64,000 bases of DNA from Alistipes sp. (GTDB lineage Bacteria; Bacteroidota; Bacteroidia; Bacteroidales; Rikenellaceae), in contig JAHHQL010000005.1 of the NCBI GenBank assembly GCA_020026415.1, forward strand, positions 1 through 64,000, given 5' to 3'. Under the pieces are notes generated by a model. That model had not been told where the DNA came from and did not search any database. It was given only the letters and a program-made list of their open reading frames with translations. How positions within the stretch are numbered: the stretch's first letter is position 1; every line of letters begins with the position of its first letter. Below are positions 8,813 through 18,265 of the stretch, one piece after another. The position numbers were made by a program, and so were the translations under genes.

Positions 8813-10972
8813 ATGAAACGAATCGTATATTTGTTTGTTCTTGTGACACTGGCTTTCGTGCAAAGCGTGAGAGCCGATGAGGGCATGTGGATGATCCAGC
8901 AACTGTCGGTCGTGGAACACCAAATGCGACAGGCAGGACTGAAACTCCCGCTCTCGAAAATCTATAACCCGCAGGGCGGGGCATTGTCGGATGCCGTGGT
9001 GGCGATCGACGGCGGAACGGGTACGGGCAGTATGATCTCCCGTAACGGGCTCATGATCACGAACCACCATGTGGCTTACGGCGACATCTGCGCCGTATCG
9101 ACCCTGACGCATAACTATTTGGAGGAGGGCTTCTGGGCACGCTCGCGTGCAGAGGAGATCCCCATCAAGGGAAAAACCGTTTCTTTTTTAAGAAGAGTCG
9201 AGGAGGTGACTTCGGAGGCCGATGCTCTGCGCGAGGAGATGAAACGCGAGGGGCATTGGGGGCCGATGTCGATGCGCCGGCTGTATGCGGAACTCGAACG
9301 CCGTTATGCCGGAAAAACCGACCTTGAGGTGTCGTGCGTTTCGATGTGGAGCGGATTGAAGTTCTATATGTATTTCTATGAGGTTTATCGTGATGTGCGT
9401 CTGGTTGGCGTTCCTCCCCGGCGTATCGGAGCGTTCGGCGGCGAATATGACAATTGGGGATGGCCGCAACATAAGGGCGATTTTGCCCTCTACCGCGTTT
9501 ATGCCGACCGCAAGGGTCGTCCGGCGGATTATTCTGCGGAGAACGTGCCCCTGCACCCCGAAAAGGTGCTTGAAATCTCGACCCGCGGGATTCGGGAGGG
9601 CGATTTTACGATGGTTATCGGTTTTCCGGGACGCACGAACCGCTATGCTTCCTCCTATGAGATTGAAGAGCGCGAAACGCTCAAAAATCCGATCGTCGTG
9701 GCCAACCGCCATCAGCGTATGGACATCATCCGCCGCAATATGCAGCGTAGTGAAGAGATCCGCCTGAAATATTCCGATGCGTTTTTCTCGCTGAGCAATT
9801 TCGCCGATCTGGTCAAGTGGGAGAACGTGTGCCTCGGACGCTATAAGGTCTCCGATCTGCGCCGTGAGGAGGAACGAACCCTCGAAAAGTGGATCGAAAC
9901 GAACAATCCGAAAAGTCGGGGACTGCTGGAACACCTGCGCCAAGGCTATGCCGCCCGCCGCGATGCCGAGCGTGATCTGAACTACCTGCGCGAGGCGTGG
10001 TTGGGACCGAGTGAGGCCTTGCTGACTGCCAATCGTGTAGGGGTGTACCTTGCCAAACTCCGCCGTCTGAAAACTCCGCCGGTGTCGGTTTCGTCGGACG
10101 AGATTCGGAAATTGGTGTCGTTCGGACATTTCGTCAGGAATTATGATGCCCGAACCGACCGGGAATTGTTTGTCAATATGGTGAATGTTTTCACCAAGAA
10201 CGTGTCGCGCGAGATGTGGGGCGAGGGGATGCAACAGATGTTCGACCGCTTCGGGGGCAATGCCGCACAAATGGCGGAGGATGCGTTCGACCGCTCGTTT
10301 TGTAGTGATGCCGACCGATTCAGAGAGTACTTCGGCGAGGATCGTCCGATCGGGGAGGTCGAGTCCGATCCTTTGGTGATGCTGGCACGTTCGGTCAGCA
10401 TTCCCCGCTTTACGGGAGCGGTGAACCGTGCCGAACGCAAGGCAGGAGAAAGTTTGCATGCCTGCGAGAAGGCTTATACCCATGCACTTTATGCCTTCCG
10501 TCAGGCGCAGGACATTCCCCAATATCCCGATGCAAACTCCACGATGCGTCTTACTTACGGTCGTGTGGGCGGTCTTGTGCCGCGTGACGGCGTTATATAC
10601 GACTGCCGATCGACTGTTTGCGGGTATCTTGAAAAATACGATTCCGCCCGTCACGAATATCAGGTCGATTCGCTTCTTCGCGGACTGATTGTCCGCCGTG
10701 CGTGGGGAAGATGGGGCGATCACGATAAGATGACGGTTAATTTTCTCACGAACAACGACATCACGGGCGGCAATTCGGGCAGCCCCGTACTCGATGCGAA
10801 AGGTCGTCTGATCGGTCTTGCATTCGACGGCAACCGCGAATCAATGGCGGTCGATCTCTACTTCCATCCCGAACTGGCGCGCACGGTGTGTGTCGATATT
10901 CGGTTTGTGATGTGGTGCATCGAACATTATGCGGGGGCGGGGGATTTGTTGCGCGAGATGAAGTTCCGCTAA
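8813..10972 (+). CDS. S46-family dipeptidyl-peptidase (DPP7-like)
   Basis: The start at 8813 gives a clean signal peptide (MKRIVYLFVLV, cut near SVRA/DE); the frame stays open 37 codons upstream but that would spoil it. The 719-residue enzyme is a periplasmic or surface serine exopeptidase that removes dipeptides. Family marks are 'MITNHHVAYGDI' (catalytic His), 'EYDNWGWPQHKGDF' and 'GGNSGSPVLDAKG' with Ser655. Residue 673, the specificity position, is Gly ('FDGNRE'); in P. gingivalis DPP11 the residue there is Arg and gives acidic specificity, so this one should be the DPP7 hydrophobic/broad type. It is monocistronic, with its own promoter. It fits a peptide-fermenting lifestyle. Confidence 0.93.
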   Translation: MKRIVYLFVLVTLAFVQSVRADEGMWMIQQLSVVEHQMRQAGLKLPLSKIYNPQGGALSDAVVAIDGGTGTGSMISRNGLMITNHHVAYGDICAVSTLTHNYLEEGFWARSRAEEIPIKGKTVSFLRRVEEVTSEADALREEMKREGHWGPMSMRRLYAELERRYAGKTDLEVSCVSMWSGLKFYMYFYEVYRDVRLVGVPPRRIGAFGGEYDNWGWPQHKGDFALYRVYADRKGRPADYSAENVPLHPEKVLEISTRGIREGDFTMVIGFPGRTNRYASSYEIEERETLKNPIVVANRHQRMDIIRRNMQRSEEIRLKYSDAFFSLSNFADLVKWENVCLGRYKVSDLRREEERTLEKWIETNNPKSRGLLEHLRQGYAARRDAERDLNYLREAWLGPSEALLTANRVGVYLAKLRRLKTPPVSVSSDEIRKLVSFGHFVRNYDARTDRELFVNMVNVFTKNVSREMWGEGMQQMFDRFGGNAAQMAEDAFDRSFCSDADRFREYFGEDRPIGEVESDPLVMLARSVSIPRFTGAVNRAERKAGESLHACEKAYTHALYAFRQAQDIPQYPDANSTMRLTYGRVGGLVPRDGVIYDCRSTVCGYLEKYDSARHEYQVDSLLRGLIVRRAWGRWGDHDKMTVNFLTNNDITGGNSGSPVLDAKGRLIGLAFDGNRESMAVDLYFHPELARTVCVDIRFVMWCIEHYAGAGDLLREMKFR

Positions 10973-11138
10973 CGATCCGACCCCGTAGCGAGGGCGTCTG
11001 ATCCTTTCTCCTTCTCCGAAGTTGATGCGGAACAGGCCGATGCAACGAATTGACGAATGAAATTCGGTGTCGATCTTGTTTGCTGAGGCGCAGCGTTTGG
11101 CGGAAAGAAAAACTGTCTGTTGTTCGTGAGTTTTGTGT

Positions 11139-11195
11139 ATGCCGAAATCTTATTGTGAAACAGGGAACAATAAAATTTTTCGGCATTTCTTTTTT
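11139..11195 (+). terminator. Long hairpin with T tract before the cytochrome gene
   Basis: ATGCCGAAA (11139-11147) pairs with TTTCGGCAT (11178-11186), and inside it TTATTGT pairs with ACAATAA. TTCTTTTTTG follows. It lies 166 bases after the S46 stop and 83 before the cytochrome start, so it could end the S46 message or attenuate a leader. The rest of 10973-11277 holds no gene that I can support. Confidence 0.6.
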
Positions 11196-11277
11196 GAGAT
11201 TTGAAATATGGGCAAAAGTCGCCATATTTGTATAATAATTGGAATATTTTACCTTAAAACGATTAATTGGAATTTTT

Positions 11278-13842
11278 ATGAATCACACTTGGCGACGTTT
11301 AATCAATGGTTTTCTGATATTGGCCGCAGTGGGTATTGCGGGCTTTACGGGAAACTATTATTTCGATTTCTGGCAATTGACGGCCGGAAATTCGTCGAAT
11401 GCACCGCCTGCCCTTCCCGAAGGGCATCCCGACATTTCGCAAATGGAACAGGTAAAGTTCCCCGCCGAGGGACAATACTGCCTGAAGTGTCATCAGGGCA
11501 TCGAACCTGCGCGTCCGCTCTCGTCGGAGATGATGCGCCAGATTTTGGAACGGGGTGCCGAAATGGGCGATCCCAACGGCTGTGTCGTATGTCACGGCGG
11601 CAATCCCTCCGAAACGGTCGATAAGGATCGTGCGCACCGCGGCGTGCCTAAAGGACATAAACTCAAGGCATTTACGCCCGTGCCGGGTGCTTTGCAGGTC
11701 AATGAGAATACCTGCGGCGAGTGCCATGCCGACCATACTTATAACGTGCATCGTTCGCTGATGAATACCGATGCGGGTAAGATGAAGGCCATCACGTGGA
11801 GTTTCGGTCACCAGACCTCGACCTACGATCATGTCTATGCCGATCACGCCGAGGACGATCCCGACGGTCAGGAACCCCGTTTCGGATCGGATGCCTATAA
11901 GGCCTATATGCGCGAGATGGCTGCCCGGTTTCCCGGTCAGTATCCCCAAGAGTTGAAGCAGATCCCGCAAACGGCACACGACAAACTGAAGAGCCTGCCC
12001 GAACAGGCGGCGTTCTCCTACCTGCGTAACTGCAACGCTTGCCACTTGAGCAGCAAGGGTATGCAGGATCGCGGTCACTATCGCGGTATGGGTTGTGCGG
12101 CCTGCCACAGCGTTTACTCGAATGAGGGTTACTACGAGGGTGGCGATCCGTCGATTTCGACTTCGCGTCCGGGACACCTCATGGTGCACTCGATGCAGGG
12201 TTCGCGCAAATCTTCGATAACGATCAACGGACATACGATTTCGGGTGTGCAGGTTTCGACCTGTGCCGCCTGCCATGCCGCGGGACGCCGTATCGGTCAC
12301 GCTTATCAGGGCTTGATGGCACTGGGACACTCCGACAACCGGGGCCCGTTCGATGAAAACGGACAACCGCAACAGAAGAATGCGGGTTACGTATTTAAAT
12401 ACATCCGCAACGATGCGCACCACCGCATCGAGAAGGACGGCCGTACGGTGATGGGGCTTCTGTGTCAGGATTGCCACACGACCAATGCCATGCACGGCAA
12501 CGGCAACCTCAATGCGACGACCCTTGCCACGATCGAGATCGAGTGTGCCGATTGTCACGGTACGCCGACCCACTACCCGTGGGAGTTGCCGTTGGGTTAC
12601 GGTGACGAGTTTGGTCGCAAACTCGACATGACGCTTGCACGCGGCGTGGCGGACGAACCGATGGAGGTGACCAAGAAATTCGGTATGGTCTATCCGCGCG
12701 AGGACGGCTATCTGCTGTCGGCACGCGGCAATGCGCTGGGTAATGTGGTGCGCCGGGGCGATAAGGTGATCGTCCATTCGGAGAGCGGACACGATTTCGA
12801 GGTGCCCGTTCTGAAGAACATGACGCGCGACAAAAAGTGGAAGAACCCCGCCAAGGCACAGGTTGCGATGGTGGGTGTGTCTCGCCACATGGAGACCTTG
12901 GAATGCTATGCCTGCCACTCGACATGGACACCGCAATATTACGGCTATAAGAACGTGATCGACTATCGTCAGAAGTCGATCGACTGGCTGGCCTCGGCCG
13001 AGAAGGTCTTCGAGGACGGCACGACGGCCGACTATCGCGGGCAGCACGTGATGCAGGATGGCGTGGAGGTTGCGGGCGATTACAGCCATATCCGTTGGGA
13101 AAATCCTCCGCTGGGTATCAACGGCGAGGGTCGTGTCTCTCCGCTGACGGGCGTTTTGCAGGTCGTCAGCACGGTCATCGACCGCAACGGTCGGGTGGTG
13201 TGCTGGAACCGTGCCCCGAAGACCGAGAAGGGCTACCACGCCATGGAACTTGCCCCGCTTCAGCCGCACACCGTATCGCGTGAATCGCGCGAGTGTGCCG
13301 ACTGTCACGGCAATACCACGGCGATGGGGCTGGGTATCGACAACGGTCGTTACGATGCCGATCCCGAAAAGGCGCGTTATGCCGACGTGGTCGATGTGAT
13401 GGGCGAGAACATCAGCCGTCACACCCGTGCGCAGATTCAGGCGATCCGCGGTCTGCATCACGACTTCATGCAACTTCTCTCCGAGCGGGGCGAACAGCGA
13501 CAGACCATCGACACCCACTGGCCGACGTCGATGCCGCTGACCGGGGAGCAGCGCGATGCACTTTCGCGCGGCAATACCTGTATCGCCTGTCATCAGGATA
13601 TTCCCGACGGGTCGATCCCGATTGCCATGCTGGGCAAGATCGCCGAGGTGGCCAGTCTGAACTTCGCAACCGAAGAGGCACACGGCGGTCTGCTGCGTGA
13701 AAACAATGTCCTGATCTCGTGGATTAAATTCTTGGGTATCGTATTCCTTGTTTTGATGATTCCGGTGGGTGGGGTGATTGTCTGGAAACGTAAGAAAATT
13801 GTCAAAATCATCAAAAAAATCATCCGATGCTTGAAAGAGTAA
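11278..13842 (+). CDS. Membrane-anchored undecahaem (11 CXXCH) cytochrome c
   Basis: Starting at 11278 (MNHTWRR), the 854-residue protein has an N-terminal anchor (about residues 9-30), a large periplasmic part and a second membrane helix near the C-terminus ('FLGIVFLVLMIPVGGVIVW') followed by a very basic tail. I count eleven haem-binding CXXCH motifs: CLKCH, CVVCH, CGECH, CNACH, CAACH twice, CQDCH, CADCH, CYACH, CADCH, CIACH. It therefore is an electron-transfer or reductase protein facing the periplasm. It overlaps the haem-ligation gene ccsBA by 16 bases. No nrfA/nrfH-type partner or quinol oxidase gene is adjacent, so electron donor and acceptor are unknown. Haem count is seen directly; function is not. 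Confidence 0.88.
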   Translation: MNHTWRRLINGFLILAAVGIAGFTGNYYFDFWQLTAGNSSNAPPALPEGHPDISQMEQVKFPAEGQYCLKCHQGIEPARPLSSEMMRQILERGAEMGDPNGCVVCHGGNPSETVDKDRAHRGVPKGHKLKAFTPVPGALQVNENTCGECHADHTYNVHRSLMNTDAGKMKAITWSFGHQTSTYDHVYADHAEDDPDGQEPRFGSDAYKAYMREMAARFPGQYPQELKQIPQTAHDKLKSLPEQAAFSYLRNCNACHLSSKGMQDRGHYRGMGCAACHSVYSNEGYYEGGDPSISTSRPGHLMVHSMQGSRKSSITINGHTISGVQVSTCAACHAAGRRIGHAYQGLMALGHSDNRGPFDENGQPQQKNAGYVFKYIRNDAHHRIEKDGRTVMGLLCQDCHTTNAMHGNGNLNATTLATIEIECADCHGTPTHYPWELPLGYGDEFGRKLDMTLARGVADEPMEVTKKFGMVYPREDGYLLSARGNALGNVVRRGDKVIVHSESGHDFEVPVLKNMTRDKKWKNPAKAQVAMVGVSRHMETLECYACHSTWTPQYYGYKNVIDYRQKSIDWLASAEKVFEDGTTADYRGQHVMQDGVEVAGDYSHIRWENPPLGINGEGRVSPLTGVLQVVSTVIDRNGRVVCWNRAPKTEKGYHAMELAPLQPHTVSRESRECADCHGNTTAMGLGIDNGRYDADPEKARYADVVDVMGENISRHTRAQIQAIRGLHHDFMQLLSERGEQRQTIDTHWPTSMPLTGEQRDALSRGNTCIACHQDIPDGSIPIAMLGKIAEVASLNFATEEAHGGLLRENNVLISWIKFLGIVFLVLMIPVGGVIVWKRKKIVKIIKKIIRCLKE

Positions 13843-16208
13843 TTCGATTCTTACGCTCGTCGCGCAGTGCCGTCCTGCTGATGGGTCTTTATGCTCTGCT
13901 GATGGCCGTCGCCACGGTGGTGGAGAAATTCTACTCCACGCCGGTGGCCAAGACGCTGATCTATTATTCGCCGCTGTTTTTGTTGCTGCACGTGGCAATG
14001 GCGGCCAATTTCGTGGCTCTGACGCTGCACCGCCGTTTGTGGACGGTGCGCCGATGGCCTTATGTGCTGGTGCACGGGGCATTTGTCATCATCCTGATCG
14101 GTGCCACCGTCACGCATTTCTTTTCGCGCGAGGGCATCGTGTCGTTGCGCGAGGGGGAGCGTACGGATCGTATGCTGGTGCGGGACGGCGGTGCGATGCA
14201 CGAGGAGATGCTTCCGTTCGAGGTGGAACTCTTGGACTTCGAGTTGGTGCGTTACCCCGGATCGCAGAGTCCTTCGTCGTTTGAAAGTACGTTGAAAATC
14301 AGCCACGGGGACAAGACTTTCGAGCAGAAGGTCTATATGAACCATGTGCTCGATTTCGAAGGGTATCGTTTCTTTCAGGCTTCGTACGATTCGGACGAAG
14401 GCGGCAGTATCTTGTCGGTAAGTTATGATGTGACGGGACGACGCATCACCTATACGGGCTATCTGATCCTGTTTTTCGGTCTGGCGGGATGCTTTGTGAG
14501 CAAAAATGCACGTTTCCGCCGTTTGAGTCGTCAGTTGAAAGCCGTGGCGGTGGGCGTATTGCTCCTGTCGGCAACGGGTGTCGAGGCGCAAACCGTCGAT
14601 CCTTACCGTGTGATCGACCGCGACCATGCCGAGCGATTCGGCAACCTCCCGATGCAGTCGATGGACGGACGAATCATCCCCGTAAATACGTTCTCGTCGG
14701 AGTTGGCGCGAAAACTCCAACTTGAGGAATCCGTGTCGGATCTGGATTCGGATCAGTTTCTTTTGGGCGTGCTTTCCGCACCGAATCTTTGGGCGCACCG
14801 GCCGATTATCCGTGTGGAGGATAAGGCTTTGAGCACGACATTCACCGACGGACGCGAGGCGATCTCTTACCGCGATGCGTTCGATGCTGCGGGACATTAC
14901 CGCTGGGGGGCAGCCGTCGAGGAGGCTTACCAGAAGAATCCCGCCCTGCGTTCGGCTCTCGACCGCGAACTTCTGAAGTTGGACGAACGGGTCAATCTCC
15001 TGCATCAGTTGTTCAACATGCAGTTGATCCGCTTGTTCCCCCGTTCGGACGATACCGAGGGACACCATTGGATGGCACCGGGTGATGACCTCGGGGTGAT
15101 GACCCGTGAGGATTCTACAAAGACCGTCACGCTGTTCCGTGCGTACCGCAATGCGCTGATTGCTTCGGATTGGACGGCGGCGGATCACGTGCTGGAGCAG
15201 ATCCGTACCTATCAACAGGAGCATCGCGCGGGATTGGAGATCGCAACCGACCGCATCGAAGCCGAGGCACGGTACAACCGGGTCAATTTCCTGAGGCATG
15301 CCAAACAGGTCTATCTGATTTTCGGCGGACTGTTGCTGGTGCTGACCTTCGTGAAATGGTTCCGACGCCGCGAACCATCCCCATTGTGCATTTCCCGCCG
15401 GATATTGTCGGTCGGCGTGGTCGTTGTTTTTCTTTTGCATGCCGCAAACATGGGTATTCGCTGGTATATTTCGGGATACGCACCATGGAGCAATTCCTAC
15501 GAGACGATGGTCTTCCTTGCGTGGGTGTCGGTCGGTGCGGGTTTGTGTTTTGTCCGACGCAGTTTCATGACCTTCGCGCTCTCGATACTTTTCGGCGGAG
15601 TGGTGTTGTTTGTGTCGGGGCTCAGTTGGATGGATCCGCAGATTACGCCCCTTGTGCCCGTCTTGAAATCGCCGTGGCTGATGTTCCATGTCGCCACGCT
15701 GATGATCTCCTACGGATTCTTGGGACTGGCCTGCATGATCTCCACGCTGAACCTTTTGGCGTCGGCGTTTGTTTCGCCGCGTAATCGTTCTGAAATCGGA
15801 GAGCGTATCAACCGCCTTACGATGGTCAATGAACTTGCACTGATGATCGGTCTTGCGCTGATGATGGTCGGTATTTTCTTGGGGGCAGTGTGGGCGAACG
15901 AGTCGTGGGGTCGTTACTGGAGTTGGGATCCCAAGGAGACATGGGCATTGATCACGGCCGTGATCTATGCCGCCGTGTTGCACCTGAGGTGGTTCGAACA
16001 GAAGCGCAACAACCTGCGTTTTAACCTTTTGGCGCAACTCTCGTTCCTGTCGGTGCTGATGACCTATTTCGGTGTGAATTACCTGTTGAGCGGGATGCAC
16101 GCCTACGGGAATACGAGCGGTCTGGCTGCCCTGCCGTGGTGGGCGTTCGTGGTGTTCGGGTTGTTCTTTGTCGTACCCGGCATTGCGGCCTGTGTGCGGA
16201 AGAAATAG
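13827..16208 (+). CDS. ccsBA: CcsBA-type cytochrome c haem lyase (ResB-CcsA fusion)
   Basis: This 793-residue integral membrane protein belongs to system II cytochrome c biogenesis: it exports haem and ligates it to CXXCH apocytochromes. The N-terminal half (about 1-220) is ResB/CcsB-like, with several helices around a beta-rich periplasmic region. A periplasmic loop of about 240 residues follows. The C-terminal half (from about 485) is CcsA-like, with the tryptophan-rich haem-binding motif 'WGRYWSWDPKETW' and conserved His residues near the ends of helices. Its start lies inside the 3' end of the 11-haem cytochrome gene, implying coupled translation and that this cytochrome is its main client. 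Confidence 0.92.
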   Translation: MLERVIRFLRSSRSAVLLMGLYALLMAVATVVEKFYSTPVAKTLIYYSPLFLLLHVAMAANFVALTLHRRLWTVRRWPYVLVHGAFVIILIGATVTHFFSREGIVSLREGERTDRMLVRDGGAMHEEMLPFEVELLDFELVRYPGSQSPSSFESTLKISHGDKTFEQKVYMNHVLDFEGYRFFQASYDSDEGGSILSVSYDVTGRRITYTGYLILFFGLAGCFVSKNARFRRLSRQLKAVAVGVLLLSATGVEAQTVDPYRVIDRDHAERFGNLPMQSMDGRIIPVNTFSSELARKLQLEESVSDLDSDQFLLGVLSAPNLWAHRPIIRVEDKALSTTFTDGREAISYRDAFDAAGHYRWGAAVEEAYQKNPALRSALDRELLKLDERVNLLHQLFNMQLIRLFPRSDDTEGHHWMAPGDDLGVMTREDSTKTVTLFRAYRNALIASDWTAADHVLEQIRTYQQEHRAGLEIATDRIEAEARYNRVNFLRHAKQVYLIFGGLLLVLTFVKWFRRREPSPLCISRRILSVGVVVVFLLHAANMGIRWYISGYAPWSNSYETMVFLAWVSVGAGLCFVRRSFMTFALSILFGGVVLFVSGLSWMDPQITPLVPVLKSPWLMFHVATLMISYGFLGLACMISTLNLLASAFVSPRNRSEIGERINRLTMVNELALMIGLALMMVGIFLGAVWANESWGRYWSWDPKETWALITAVIYAAVLHLRWFEQKRNNLRFNLLAQLSFLSVLMTYFGVNYLLSGMHAYGNTSGLAALPWWAFVVFGLFFVVPGIAACVRKK

Positions 16209-16223
16209 GATGTGATTAAAAAT

Positions 16224-16264
16224 AAAAAAGCGGAACTCTTCGAAAAGGAGTTCCGCTTTTTTTA
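16224..16264. terminator. Bidirectional terminator between ccsBA and the GH65 gene
   Basis: Stem AAAAAGCGGAACTC with GAGTTCCGCTTTTT and a 9-base loop; A and T tracts on both flanks serve the converging genes ending at 16208 and 16262. Confidence 0.9.
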
Positions 16265-18262
16265 TTCGATTACGTAGGTTTTGCGTTCCTGTCCCACGCC
16301 CATAATCGTCAATCGACGCCACGAGGGCGGAAGAACCGAAGGCCGCTTCTCGATGCCCCGGTCGGTCAGTTCCAAACCTCCGAATCCGTTCAGTACGGCC
16401 TGCAACAGACCGCCCGCACAGGTCGTGAAGTAGGGATTGTGCGAAGTGGGTGTTTCGGCCAGCACGCCGAACGGCGGGCGCAGGTTGGGGCGGTAACTGC
16501 GGCGGAACATCTGCTCGGCCTCTTCGGCCATGCCCAGACGTGCGTAGTTCACGGCGAAAATGCTGTACGTCATGGCAGGGCCGTTCACCTTGTCGATCTT
16601 CCGGTCGTAGTATTCCATGTCGCGCAGGATCTGCTCCCGATCGCGGATTACGCCTAAGGGGTAAGCCAACAGATTCACATCGGCCTGCTTGATCATCACG
16701 CCGTCGTAGCCCTCATATTCGAGGGTGATGCCCTCCTTGGAGGTCAGAATGCGGAGTTTCTCGGCCACTTCCGACCACGCTTTGGGTGCTTTCTCACGAC
16801 AAACCTTTGCGGCCTTGACTGCCGCGCGGAGTGCTTCCTTCGCCGCTCCGTTTGTGAAGGCGTTGTCGCGTACGTTGTTGGCGTATTCGTCCGCGCCGAC
16901 CACGCCCGAAATCGAATACGTGCCGTCGGCATTACGCTCGACACGGCTCATCCAGAAATCGGCGATCTCGCGCATCATGGGATATCCCTCTTCGCGCAAC
17001 CATTTCTCGTCGCGCGTCACGCGGTAGTAGTTCCATGCCGCAATCGCCACATCGGCGGTGATGTGGTGCTCCAGAGGGCCCGTAATTGCCCACGTGGGGG
17101 TTGATTCCTCTCCGAACCAGTCGGATTCCCACGGGAACATCACGCCCCGATAGCCGTACGACAAGGCGCGACGGCGTGCGGGTTCAAGGCGGCGTGTGCG
17201 GTAGTCGATCATCGAGCGGGCGATCTCCTGATTGAGCATTAGCAGCGGGGGATACATCCACAATTCGGCATCCCAGAAGATGTGTCCGTTATAGCCCTGC
17301 ATGGAGAGTCCCATGGGGGAGATGCTCAAGGCCGATCCCGCACGGCAAGAGGCGTAGAGGTTGAACAGCGCAAAACGTACGGTACGCTGTGCCTCGTCAT
17401 CGCCCTCGATACGGATGTCGCCCCGCCACAATTCTTCCCATGCGCGATCGTGTGCCGCGAGGATGCGATCCGTGGTTTCGTGGGCGATGTAGATGATCTG
17501 ACGCTCGGCTTCGCTGCGCGGATCGCTGAAATCGCGCGAGGTGCAGATCGCCCCGACAAGCGCAAATTTGCGGCGTTCGCCCTTTTGAAGGGTGATCGAA
17601 AGTGTGGCTTCGGTGTCCGAATCCGTCAGTTGAAATCCTTCGTCGTGGAGGAACATCGACGCGGCCGATACGCCGTAGCGACCGAATCGCGTCTGGGCAT
17701 CGGTGCGCAACAGGCGGATGGGGCGTCCGTCCACCAAAAGTGACTGGCGTAGGTATTTGGGTGTCCGGTATTCGCCTTCGGGGGTGTCGATGCGGTTGGT
17801 GAATTTCAGGGTCACCTGATCGCGTGCTTCGACTTCCACCTCGATCATACCCGCATAGGGCATGTTGCGCAGAGCCGTCACCGAGTAGGCTACCCGCACC
17901 CGATCATCGGCCGTAAAGGCGGTGCGGTGGTGGGCGTGTTTCAGATCAATCGACTGCTCCCATTGGGAGATCATCTCCTCGCTCAAAGGTCGGTTATTGA
18001 CCTCCATCTTTAGGCGGAAAGGGTTCAATCCGCGCAAAACACCGTTTACACGGGTCGCGTTGCTGTATTCGAATACGTGGTTCAGAATCACGTGGCGCAC
18101 CTCGAAAGGCTCTTTCCAAGGAAGAATGCCCAGTGTACCGTTGGCCACCGAGGCACCCGTATAGTCGGCTTTGTAGTCCGTGGCTCGCAAAATCCATCCT
18201 TCGTCGGCCGCGGCCGTAAGGGTTGCAAGCAAAAAAAGAAGGGTGAAAATTCGTTTCGGCAT
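16262..18262 (-). CDS. Secreted glycoside hydrolase family 65-like protein
   Basis: This 666-residue protein has a signal peptide (cut near LTAA/ADEG) and the GH65 (alpha/alpha)6-barrel layout: an N-terminal beta-sandwich (about 1-260), then 'GYNGHIFWDAELWMYPPLLM', 'GVMFPWESDWFGEE' and 'GVVGADEYANNVRDNAFTN' containing the general-acid Glu. Near the C-terminus 'GVLAETPTSHNPYFTTCAGG' keeps a Glu where the hydrolases of the glucosylgalactosyl-hydroxylysine glucosidase branch have their base, instead of the phosphate-binding loop of phosphorylases. A periplasmic or exported alpha-glucosidase acting on a glucosylated host protein or disaccharide is thus likely (inference). It starts three bases after the cobW stop, so both are one operon. 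Confidence 0.82.
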   Translation of the reverse strand: MPKRIFTLLFLLATLTAAADEGWILRATDYKADYTGASVANGTLGILPWKEPFEVRHVILNHVFEYSNATRVNGVLRGLNPFRLKMEVNNRPLSEEMISQWEQSIDLKHAHHRTAFTADDRVRVAYSVTALRNMPYAGMIEVEVEARDQVTLKFTNRIDTPEGEYRTPKYLRQSLLVDGRPIRLLRTDAQTRFGRYGVSAASMFLHDEGFQLTDSDTEATLSITLQKGERRKFALVGAICTSRDFSDPRSEAERQIIYIAHETTDRILAAHDRAWEELWRGDIRIEGDDEAQRTVRFALFNLYASCRAGSALSISPMGLSMQGYNGHIFWDAELWMYPPLLMLNQEIARSMIDYRTRRLEPARRRALSYGYRGVMFPWESDWFGEESTPTWAITGPLEHHITADVAIAAWNYYRVTRDEKWLREEGYPMMREIADFWMSRVERNADGTYSISGVVGADEYANNVRDNAFTNGAAKEALRAAVKAAKVCREKAPKAWSEVAEKLRILTSKEGITLEYEGYDGVMIKQADVNLLAYPLGVIRDREQILRDMEYYDRKIDKVNGPAMTYSIFAVNYARLGMAEEAEQMFRRSYRPNLRPPFGVLAETPTSHNPYFTTCAGGLLQAVLNGFGGLELTDRGIEKRPSVLPPSWRRLTIMGVGQERKTYVIE

Positions 18263-18265
18263 GGG

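Noticed and set aside
11299..14082. 927-codon open frame on the minus strand opposite the cytochrome gene
   Set aside because: It is a by-product of codon bias; the translation has no family features, while the plus strand has eleven haem motifs.
13851..16322. 823-codon open frame opposite ccsBA
   Set aside because: Antisense shadow; low-complexity basic/His-rich translation and no start context.
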